Below are positions 1-5,438 of a stretch of DNA of 6,692 nucleotides, piece by piece (the first letter of the stretch is position 1; each line of letters opens with the position of its first letter). The stretch is from Bizionia sp. (lineage in GTDB: Bacteria > Bacteroidota > Bacteroidia > Flavobacteriales > Flavobacteriaceae). A program made the translations under genes and the position numbers. The notes beneath the pieces were generated by a model. It did not search any database, was not told the origin of the DNA, and saw only the letters and a list, made by a program, of their open reading frames with translations. The stretch spans positions 1 to 6,692 of the forward strand of contig JAGPVI010000338.1 in assembly GCA_018067115.1 (NCBI GenBank). The letters run 5' to 3'.

Positions 1-8
1 AAACGAAC

Positions 9-68
9 GATAGCGTTAAAACTATCACTAAATGAGCTAATACAATCTGTTAGTTCATACTATCTTAT
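9..68. promoter_or_regulatory. Operator-like inverted repeats and possible promoter upstream of the YahK-type dehydrogenase gene
   Basis: Three overlapping symmetric elements lie in the 89-base leader. GATAG (9-13) is mirrored by CTATC (22-26). ATGAGCTAA (32-40) is mirrored by TTAGTTCAT (50-58), matching at 8 of 9 positions across a 9-base spacer. TAGT (51-54) is mirrored perfectly by ACTA (59-62) across 4 bases. ACTATC also recurs in direct orientation at 21-26 and 59-64. TATCTTAT at 61-68 partly fits the Bacteroidota -7 element (TAnnTTTG), but I see no clear TTG at the matching -33 distance, so the promoter call is weak. Symmetry of this kind suits a dimeric repressor such as an HxlR, MarR or TetR protein. 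The regulator gene is not in the window, so its identity is unknown. Confidence 0.4.
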
Positions 69-89
69 TTTATAAATTAAACCAATCAT

Positions 90-1136
90 ATGAAACAAAT
101 TAAAGCATACGGAGCAGAAGATAAAAATGCCAAATTAAAACCTTTAACTATCGAACGTCGCGAGTTATTAGAAAACGATGTAGATATCGATATTCAGTAT
201 TGTGGGGTTTGCCATAGTGATATTCACTCCGCACATAACGATTGGGGAGGTTCTAAATACCCTTTAGTTCCTGGTCACGAAATTGTTGGTCGCGTTACTA
301 ATGTGGGGAGCGCTGTTAAAAAGTATAAAGTGGGAGATTTGGTTGGCGTTGGTTGTATGGTCGATTCGTGCCAGGAGTGTAGCTCTTGTGCCGAAGACTT
401 AGAACAATATTGCGAAAACGGAATGGTCGGTACTTACAATGGAAAAGATAAGCATACTGGTAAACAAACCTTTGGAGGGTATTCTACAAGTATCGTTGTA
501 AAAGAAGAATTCGTTTTAAGTATTCCCGAAAATCTTGAAACTAAGGCGGTCGCACCACTATTGTGTGCAGGAATTACCACATTCTCTCCTTTAAACCATT
601 GGAAAATTAAAAAAGGTGACAAAGTTGGGGTTATTGGCTTGGGTGGTTTAGGCCATATGGGAATTAAATTTGCCCACGCAATGGGAGCCGAAACAATTAT
701 GATTACAACATCGCCAAGTAAAGCAGAAAGCGCCAAAGATTTGGGGGCAGATGCTGTTTTAATTTCTACTAATGAAGATGAAATGAAAAAGCATAGCGGA
801 ACTTTCGATTTCCTATTAAATACAGTTCCAGTAAAACACGATATTAATCCTTATATACAACTCTTAAAAAGAGATGCCACGATGGTACTTGTTGGCGCTA
901 TTGAGCCTTTAGAGCCAATGAATGGTGGACAAATTATTTTAGGAAGAAAGCGCGTTGCCGGGTCTTTAATAGGAGGGATTAAAGAAACTCAAGAAATGTT
1001 AGATTTCTGTGGAAAACACAACATTGTAAGTGACGTGGAAATGATCGATATACAAGAAATTAATACTGCTTTTGATAGAGTGACAAGTAACGATGTTAAA
1101 TACCGTTTTGTAATTGATATGAAGAGTCTAAAATAA
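90..1136 (+). CDS. yahK: NADPH-dependent zinc alcohol dehydrogenase / aldehyde reductase, YahK (cinnamyl alcohol dehydrogenase-like) subfamily
   Basis: This 348-residue cytosolic medium-chain dehydrogenase should interconvert a broad range of aldehydes and alcohols, probably in the reducing direction with NADPH. The GroES-like catalytic domain comes first. Catalytic zinc ligands are Cys41 in CGVCHSD, His63-Glu64 in GHE and Cys159 in LLCAG. The structural zinc loop Cys94-Cys97-Cys100-Cys108 has the standard CX2CX2CX7C spacing. The Rossmann motif GLGGLG is at 183-188. Ser210 and Lys211 after the second beta strand favour the NADP phosphate. Length and motifs match E. coli YahK closely from end to end, including the C-terminal KYRFVID. 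All key residues are present. The ATG is preceded by an A/T-rich leader without Shine-Dalgarno, as usual in Bacteroidota. It is the first gene of a same-strand cluster, 43 bases before the peroxiredoxin-like gene. The natural substrate cannot be read from sequence. Confidence 0.93.
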   Translation: MKQIKAYGAEDKNAKLKPLTIERRELLENDVDIDIQYCGVCHSDIHSAHNDWGGSKYPLVPGHEIVGRVTNVGSAVKKYKVGDLVGVGCMVDSCQECSSCAEDLEQYCENGMVGTYNGKDKHTGKQTFGGYSTSIVVKEEFVLSIPENLETKAVAPLLCAGITTFSPLNHWKIKKGDKVGVIGLGGLGHMGIKFAHAMGAETIMITTSPSKAESAKDLGADAVLISTNEDEMKKHSGTFDFLLNTVPVKHDINPYIQLLKRDATMVLVGAIEPLEPMNGGQIILGRKRVAGSLIGGIKETQEMLDFCGKHNIVSDVEMIDIQEINTAFDRVTSNDVKYRFVIDMKSLK

Positions 1137-1179
1137 GACAATCGTAACAGAACCTTAATAATTAATAGTAAAACCGAAA

Positions 1180-1695
1180 ATGAAAATGATGATAAAACCA
1201 AGAGAGAAAACCCCAGAATTAAAAATACAATTAGTAAACGGTACACAGTGGAAGCTAAGCGATCAAGCGCCTAAACACTTTACAATGCTTCTTTTTTATA
1301 GAGGAAAACATTGCCCTGTGTGTAAAAAGCAATTAGAAGAACTTCAATCGTTGTTAACTAAATTCACAGACCGTGGCATTAATGTTATAGCCATAAGTTC
1401 AGATACCGAAGAAGTGGCTAAATTAACGCATAAAGAATGGGATATTAAAGATATTCCTTTGGGTTACGGATTTCCAATTGAAGAGGCGAGAAAATGGGGG
1501 CTTTTCATTTCTAAGGGAATTAAAGAAGAACCAGAGCATTTTACAGAACCAGGCTTATTTATTTTAACTCCAGAGTCCACGGTGTATTGGGAGTCTATTC
1601 AATCTATGCCTTTTGGCCGTCCAGAATTTAAAGACGTTTTAGGCGGAATTGATTATATCCTAAAAGCCGATTACCCAGCTAGAGGAGAGGCATAA
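1180..1695 (+). CDS. Peroxiredoxin-like (AhpC/TSA, thioredoxin-fold) protein
   Basis: This 171-residue protein has the thioredoxin fold of the AhpC/TSA superfamily. A short N-terminal stretch leads to strand TMLLFYRG (35-42), then His44-Cys45-Pro46-Val47-Cys48. The strand NVIAISSD (68-75) follows, then EPGLFILTP (123-131) carrying the cis-proline region, and GRP (146-148), which probably supplies the conserved arginine near the active site. Classical peroxiredoxins have one peroxidatic cysteine in a PxxxT/SxxC setting. Here a CPVC pair takes its place, as in the family usually annotated 'peroxiredoxin-like'. The protein could therefore reduce peroxides, act as a thiol-disulfide oxidoreductase, or both. 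No signal peptide is visible, so it should act in the cytosol. The first ATG is used here, but ATG codons at residues 3 and 4 are equally possible. It lies between two NADP-binding enzymes on the same strand, which suggests shared expression. Confidence 0.85.
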   Translation: MKMMIKPREKTPELKIQLVNGTQWKLSDQAPKHFTMLLFYRGKHCPVCKKQLEELQSLLTKFTDRGINVIAISSDTEEVAKLTHKEWDIKDIPLGYGFPIEEARKWGLFISKGIKEEPEHFTEPGLFILTPESTVYWESIQSMPFGRPEFKDVLGGIDYILKADYPARGEA

Positions 1696-1745
1696 AAAAG
1701 GATCCTCTTTAGCAGTAAAAAACAATTATTAACTTAAATATACAA

Positions 1746-2378
1746 ATGATGAAAATAGGAATTATAGGAAGTGGAAACATTGGAGGAAATTTAGGGAAAC
1801 ACTGGGCCAAAGGTGGCCACGAAGTATTATTTAGTTCAAGACATCCCGAACAATTAAAAGACTTAGTTCGCGATGCAGGGAAAAACGCTCAAGCTATGAG
1901 TGTAGAAAAAGCATTCGAAGCCAATGCCGATGTGTATTTATTAGCAACACCTTTTGAAGCTATTGATAAATTAGCCGAATTATACGCTGGAGAATATGGT
2001 AATAAAGTGATTATTGATGCCACAAACCCATATCCAGAACGCGACGGACAAATGGCGCAAGACGTAAGAGATAGCAACCGAAATTCGTCTGAATATACCG
2101 CTATGAAATTTGGTACTGCCAAAACAGCAAAAGCTTTTAATAGCATAAAAGCCGATCATTTACGCGATTATGCGTGGCGAACACAAGATAAAATTGCAAT
2201 ACCTTTTGCCGCCCAAGATGCAGATAGTAAAGCAAAAACGCAGCAATTAATCGAAGATATTGGTTTTGACGCCGTTTACCTTGGAGATTTACAACAAACA
2301 AAAATTATGGATCCCGAACAGAAAATTTACGGAAAATCTTTAGGGAGACACGAACTGGAAACGCTTATTAAGTCTTAA
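1746..2378 (+). CDS. NADP-binding oxidoreductase of the F420-dependent NADP reductase (FNO-like) fold
   Basis: This 210-residue protein is essentially one Rossmann domain. The dinucleotide motif GSGNIG is at residues 8-13, right after the first beta strand. Ser31-Arg32-His33 at the end of the second strand is typical of NADP phosphate recognition. LATP is at 66-69, VIIDATNP at 88-95, and KAFNSI at 129-134 forms the far wall of the cleft. These features place it in the family named after archaeal F420H2:NADP oxidoreductase. Flavobacteria are not known to make coenzyme F420, so the partner is probably another flavin or a small substrate, and the family name should not be taken as the function. 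The start may be Met1 or Met2. It lies 50 bases after the peroxiredoxin-like gene and is the last gene of the cluster, followed within about 40 bases by a strong terminator. Confidence 0.85.
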   Translation: MMKIGIIGSGNIGGNLGKHWAKGGHEVLFSSRHPEQLKDLVRDAGKNAQAMSVEKAFEANADVYLLATPFEAIDKLAELYAGEYGNKVIIDATNPYPERDGQMAQDVRDSNRNSSEYTAMKFGTAKTAKAFNSIKADHLRDYAWRTQDKIAIPFAAQDADSKAKTQQLIEDIGFDAVYLGDLQQTKIMDPEQKIYGKSLGRHELETLIKS

Positions 2379-2402
2379 AAACGTACTCAGTTTTTCAATC
2401 TT

Positions 2403-2420
2403 TTCTAAAACTTTTTAGAA
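2403..2420. repeat. Short inverted repeat just before the terminator
   Basis: TTCTAAAA (2403-2410) and TTTTAGAA (2413-2420) are perfect complements separated by only two bases. As RNA this would be a 7-bp hairpin with a 4-base loop. Its right arm shares two bases with the base of the following terminator stem, so the two structures compete slightly. It may be an accessory part of transcription termination or a chance product of AT-rich DNA. Confidence 0.4.
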
Positions 2421-2457
2421 CAAAAACAGCCTACATAAATTGTAGGCTGTTTTTGTT
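2419..2457. terminator. Strong bidirectional intrinsic terminator
   Basis: A 17-bp perfect stem (2419-2435 with 2441-2457) encloses a 5-base loop, TAAAT. The core ACAGCCTACA/TGTAGGCTGT is the only GC-richer part. An A-run precedes it and a T-run follows it, so it should work on both strands. It ends the rightward cluster after the F420-reductase-fold gene and would also stop leftward transcription from the degraded small gene at 2511-2798. Confidence 0.9.
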
Positions 2458-2510
2458 TTAATTTACTATAGAAAAGTTAAAATTAAAGTATTTACAGTTT
2501 AGAAACCATA

Positions 2511-2798
2511 TTATTCAATATGGTCTCTATTGCGTTCTAAATTTTCATTACCATCACCACCTTGTGAATATAGTTGGTTTTCTTCATCTTTTAATGGCGG
2601 ATTCAATTTTACTTTTGGAATTTATCTTCCTGGTACATCTAAATCCTCATCAGCAAAATCGATCTCTTTTTCTCGTTTTTTAAGTAATCGATCGTCTCCA
2701 CCATCCGATCGCACATTTTCCGTTTTCTCTCTTAATGCTTGCTTGTCATCTTCAGTAATATCTGAATTGTATTTTTGATTTTTTTTATCTGTATTTAT
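2511..2798 (-). pseudogene. Degraded small hydrophilic flavobacterial protein: lost start codon and in-frame stop
   Basis: One minus-strand frame reads through a charged protein of about 95 codons. It is interrupted only by TAA at 2622-2624 (codon 59), and its natural end is TAA at 2511-2513. The first part contains YNSDITEDDKQAL, then DGGDD, KKREKEIDF and LDVPGR just before the stop. After the stop the same frame continues with DEENQLYSQGGD and NENLER. From memory, small flavobacterial proteins combine such an NSD...DKGDD...DVPG half with a DEEN...S-GGD-NENLE half, so both pieces appear to be one gene. No ATG, GTG or TTG is available at the front. The best-placed start is ATA at 2796-2798, as if ATG had become ATA, and an upstream in-frame TAA sits at 2811-2813. 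Two lesions together argue for a pseudogene. A short product from a rare ATT or ATA start cannot be excluded. The intact family has no function known to me, and no membrane segment or signal peptide is visible. Confidence 0.75.
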
Positions 2799-2828
2799 AA
2801 TAATTAAATTTTAAGATTATAAATACAG
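2789..2828. repeat. Perfect 13-bp inverted repeat over the lost start codon of the small gene
   Basis: CTGTATTTATAAT (2789-2801) and ATTATAAATACAG (2816-2828) are exact reverse complements separated by 14 bases. The spacer holds a smaller A/T palindrome, TTAAA-T-TTTAA (2804-2814). The left arm includes the ATA that stands where the degraded gene's start codon should be (2796-2798). In minus-strand RNA the whole element would fold into a hairpin hiding the start. It could be an operator, a translation-blocking hairpin, or the product of a quasi-palindrome mutation. Confidence 0.8.
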
Positions 2829-3118
2829 CTTAATAATATTAAAACATTTTTTAGATTTTAAGTGCTCTTTTCATAATAAGAGTAGTGCATTTAAAACGTG
2901 AAATGTTAATTATTTTTAAAATTAACTTCATTTTTTTAATATGAAAAATGAATCATAATATAATCTTAAACCCATTGGTAATGAGTAAGATGTTGATTAA
3001 CTTTAAATGATTTGATGAAGGTATTTTCATACTTTTAAGTCTATTGCAAAATTTAAAAGTTCGATTTTATAAAGACACAAAACACATCATAACATTATAT
3101 TAATTTAAAAATTACAAA
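2829..3118. other. AT-rich intergenic region with three consecutive inverted repeats
   Basis: No credible gene is present in this stretch. Three inverted repeats lie close together. TTTTAAGTGC/GCATTTAAAA (2856-2865 with 2887-2896) makes 9 standard pairs plus one G-U, with an inner TCTT/AAGA. GTTAATT/AATTAAC (2905-2911 with 2920-2926) is a 7-bp repeat with an 8-base spacer. TTCATTTTT/AAAAATGAA (2927-2935 with 2944-2952) is a perfect 9-bp repeat with an 8-base spacer and directly abuts the previous one. In DNA this A/T-rich some symmetry is expected by chance, so a regulatory role is uncertain. From 2953 to 3118, the leader of the aldehyde dehydrogenase gene, I see nothing that confidently matches the Bacteroidota -33/-7 promoter. 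TTG at 3044-3046 with TATAAAG at 3068-3074 is the nearest candidate. Confidence 0.5.
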
Positions 3119-4519
3119 ATGAGTACTGAAAAAAATAATAAAGGATTTGAAACTATTAATCCAGCCACGGAAGAAACACTATCGCATTATGAATATATGT
3201 CAAAAGACGAAGCTATTAAAGCTGTAGAAAAATGTCACGAAGCGTTTACAAAGTGGAAAATGAAAAGCTTAGACGAGCGTGCAAAAATTATAAAATCTAT
3301 AGGTAAAGTATTACAAGATAATAAAGAAGAATTATCGCAATTAATGACTTCAGAAATGGGGAAACTATTAAAACATAGTTACCAAGAAATTGATTTATGT
3401 GCTGGTATTTGCGAATTCACAGCTACCGATGGTAAAAAGCAACTAGAAGATGAAGTAAGAGCTATGCCCGACGGTGGAAAAGGAATTATTCAACAAGCGC
3501 CGATAGGTGTATTATATGGTATTCAACCTTGGAATTTCCCTACGTATCAAGTAGTGCGTTATGCGATTTCAAATTTAATGGCCGGAAATGGGGTACTGTT
3601 AAAACACGCTAAAAATGTTACGGGTACAGCCTTACGCTTAAAAGAATTGTTTGAAAGTGCTGGTTTGCCAAAAGATGTATTTACTGTATTAGTAATTAGT
3701 CACGAGGTGTCTGACGACATTATCGCACACAATTTAGTAAGAGCGGTAACCTTAACAGGAAGCTCTGAAGCCGGTAAATATGTCGCTAAAAAATCTGCTG
3801 AAGTTTTAAAGAAAACAGTTTTAGAGTTAGGAAGTAATGATGCGTATTTAGTGTTTGATGATGCCGATATTGATTTGGCTGTAAAAACCTGTGTTATGGC
3901 GCGTACTTATAATAATGGAGAAACTTGTGTTGCCGCAAAACGATTTGTAGTTGTAGAGTCTGTTTATGACGAGTTTAGATCTGCTTTTGTAAAAGCAATG
4001 GATAATTTAACGTTTGGAGATCCAACAGATAAAGGCTCTAAAATAGGACCAATGGCGAGAAGAGATCTACGTGATAAGTTACACGTTCAAGTTCAAGAAA
4101 GTATAAAGCAAGGTTCTAAATTAGCTTGTGGCGGAAAAGTGCCTAATCAGAAAGGATATTTCTATCCTGCCACCGTTTTAGAAGATGTAAAACCTGGACA
4201 AGTAGCGTATAGTGATGAGCTTTTTGGACCTGTAGCTGCTTTAATAAAAGCTAAAGATAATGAGGATGCAATGCGTATTGCCAACGATAGTAAGTTTGGT
4301 TTAGGTGGCGGAATTTTTAGTAAAGACGAAGATAAAGCTATTGCCTTAGCGAAAAATTATTTCGATACCGGTATGGTAAACATTAATTGCTACGGATTAG
4401 CACATCCAAACCTGCCGTTTGGTGGTGTAAAGCAATCTGGTTACGGTAGAGAACACGGTGGTTTTGGAATAAGAGAGTTTGTAAATACAAAAGCAATTTA
4501 CATTGCTAATAACAAATAA
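3119..4519 (+). CDS. NAD(P)+-dependent aldehyde dehydrogenase, succinate-semialdehyde dehydrogenase Sad/YneI type
   Basis: This 466-residue cytosolic aldehyde dehydrogenase oxidises aldehydes to carboxylic acids. Its closest recognisable type is E. coli Sad (YneI), a succinate-semialdehyde dehydrogenase. The opening INPATEE is standard for the family. PWNFP (137-141) carries the oxyanion Asn139, Lys162 in LLKHA contacts the cofactor, GSSEAG (214-219) forms the nucleotide site, Glu236 in LELGSND is the general base and Cys270 in NNGETC is the nucleophile. ELFGPV (367-372) and PFGGVKQSGYGRE (433-445) close the fold. All catalytic residues are present. Two sites deviate from the commonest consensus: LELGS for LELGG, and GETC for GQxC. 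The gene has its own leader and is followed by a terminator, so it is probably transcribed alone. The substrate could equally be another short aldehyde produced or cleared by neighbouring enzymes. Confidence 0.9.
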   Translation: MSTEKNNKGFETINPATEETLSHYEYMSKDEAIKAVEKCHEAFTKWKMKSLDERAKIIKSIGKVLQDNKEELSQLMTSEMGKLLKHSYQEIDLCAGICEFTATDGKKQLEDEVRAMPDGGKGIIQQAPIGVLYGIQPWNFPTYQVVRYAISNLMAGNGVLLKHAKNVTGTALRLKELFESAGLPKDVFTVLVISHEVSDDIIAHNLVRAVTLTGSSEAGKYVAKKSAEVLKKTVLELGSNDAYLVFDDADIDLAVKTCVMARTYNNGETCVAAKRFVVVESVYDEFRSAFVKAMDNLTFGDPTDKGSKIGPMARRDLRDKLHVQVQESIKQGSKLACGGKVPNQKGYFYPATVLEDVKPGQVAYSDELFGPVAALIKAKDNEDAMRIANDSKFGLGGGIFSKDEDKAIALAKNYFDTGMVNINCYGLAHPNLPFGGVKQSGYGREHGGFGIREFVNTKAIYIANNK

Positions 4520-4572
4520 TAAAACCTTACTATATATAAATTAGTAATTATTCTAGTATAGTATAGATACAA

Positions 4573-4605
4573 AAAAGCCTGTAAACACTTTGTTTACAGG
4601 CTTTT
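4573..4605. terminator. Bidirectional intrinsic terminator between convergent genes
   Basis: A 15-bp perfect stem (4573-4587 with 4591-4605) with a 3-base CTT loop contains the core GCCTGTAAACA/TGTTTACAGGC. It is flanked by an A-run on the left and T-rich sequence on the right, so it can end transcription in both directions. It lies 53 bases after the aldehyde dehydrogenase stop and 24 bases beyond the end of the minus-strand DJ-1/PfpI gene, and serves both. Confidence 0.9.
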
Positions 4606-4629
4606 ATTTTATTAATTTTAATTAACTAA

Positions 4630-5436
4630 TTACTTTAAAGCTTTTATAAGTTTTTCAGCAACTAATTCTGAAGATGCTGGATTTTGTCCAGTAATTAAAT
4701 TCCCATCTTGAATGGCGTAAGCTGCCCAATCTTCTTTTTTAGAATAGATACCGCCATTTTCGCTAAGCATATCTTCAACTAAAAACGGTACAACATCAGT
4801 TAATTGCACTGCTGCCTCTTCAGTATTTGTAAAGCCAGTTACTTTTTTACCTTTTACTAAAGGATTTCCGTCGGCATCTTTTACACTTTTTAGTGCTGCT
4901 GGTGCGTGACAAACAAAAGCAATAGGTTTTTGTTGTGTATTAAATGCTTCAATTAAAGCAATCGATGTTTTGTCGTTTGCTAAATCCCATAGCGGCCCAT
5001 GGCCACCTGGGTAAAAAACAGCATCGAAATCTTTAGCATCGATAGTACTCAATACTTTGGTGTTGTTAATTTTTTCTTGAGCTATAGCGTCCTTCTTAAA
5101 ACGCTCTGTAGCTTCAGTACTTGCGTCTGGTGTGTCGCTACTTGGGTCTATTGGTGCAACACCACCTTTTGGTGTTGCTAGTGTTATAGTTGCTCCTTTG
5201 TCTAATAAACTGTAATACGGACTTGCAAATTCTTCAATCCAAAATCCTGTTTTCTTTCCTGTGTCTCCTAATTTATCGTGAGACGTTAATACAAAAAGTA
5301 TGTTCATTTTCTTTTCTGTTTTGGTTATTATGTTTTCTTCTAAAACGTTTTTAGAAGCGGTTGTATTTTTTTTATTATTACAGCTTGATGCTATAATAAG
5401 TGTTAATACCAGTGTTACTGTGTTAATGATTTTCAT
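4630..5436 (-). CDS. DJ-1/PfpI-family (Hsp31-like) protein with lipoprotein signal peptide
   Basis: This 268-residue protein joins a lipoprotein leader to a class I glutamine amidotransferase-like domain of the DJ-1/PfpI superfamily. Residues 1-18 are a signal peptide with a hydrophobic core (VTLVLTLII), ending at the lipobox-like ASS before Cys19. The residues after the cysteine are Asn- and Lys-rich, with no acidic surface-export signal, so the protein probably faces the periplasm. The domain begins at Met44 (MNILFVLTS). Glu69 in GFWIEEF, GGHG (144-147) and the nucleophile elbow Cys176-His177 in FVCHAPA match the Hsp31-like Glu-Cys-His set. Members of this class include glyoxalase III, which converts methylglyoxal to lactate without glutathione, as well as chaperones. 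Start choice matters: Met44, encoded at 5305-5307, would give a normal-length cytosolic protein of 225 residues. I prefer the upstream ATG because a complete leader is encoded and it lies only 2 bases after the yqhD stop. Confidence 0.88.
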   Translation of the reverse strand: MKIINTVTLVLTLIIASSCNNKKNTTASKNVLEENIITKTEKKMNILFVLTSHDKLGDTGKKTGFWIEEFASPYYSLLDKGATITLATPKGGVAPIDPSSDTPDASTEATERFKKDAIAQEKINNTKVLSTIDAKDFDAVFYPGGHGPLWDLANDKTSIALIEAFNTQQKPIAFVCHAPAALKSVKDADGNPLVKGKKVTGFTNTEEAAVQLTDVVPFLVEDMLSENGGIYSKKEDWAAYAIQDGNLITGQNPASSELVAEKLIKALK

Positions 5437-5438
5437 AA

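Noticed and set aside
434..736. Minus-strand open frame of 100 codons inside the YahK-type gene
   Set aside because: It is a shadow of a well-supported gene on the other strand, with no recognisable protein features.
989..1246. Minus-strand open frame rich in Leu and Ile, resembling a membrane protein
   Set aside because: It overlaps two confident plus-strand genes. The apparent hydrophobicity comes from reading A-rich codons backwards.
1681..1708. AGAGGA/TCCTCT inverted repeat across the stop of the peroxiredoxin-like gene, next to the palindrome AGGATCCT
   Set aside because: The stem is only 6 bp with a 16-base loop and no T-run. It is too weak to call a terminator or attenuator.
2530..2778. 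Plus-strand open frame of 82 codons, Ser- and Phe-rich
   Set aside because: It lies antisense to the degraded small gene, whose minus-strand translation is charged and family-like. The plus-strand product has low complexity and no recognisable motif.
4527..4562. TTACTA/TAGTAA and ACTATA/TATAGT inverted repeats after the aldehyde dehydrogenase gene
   Set aside because: They are short A/T-only matches right beside a convincing terminator, and chance is a sufficient explanation.
4999..5181. Plus-strand open frame of 60 codons rich in Cys and Trp
   Set aside because: It is antisense to the DJ-1/PfpI coding sequence, whose catalytic motifs fix the true frame.
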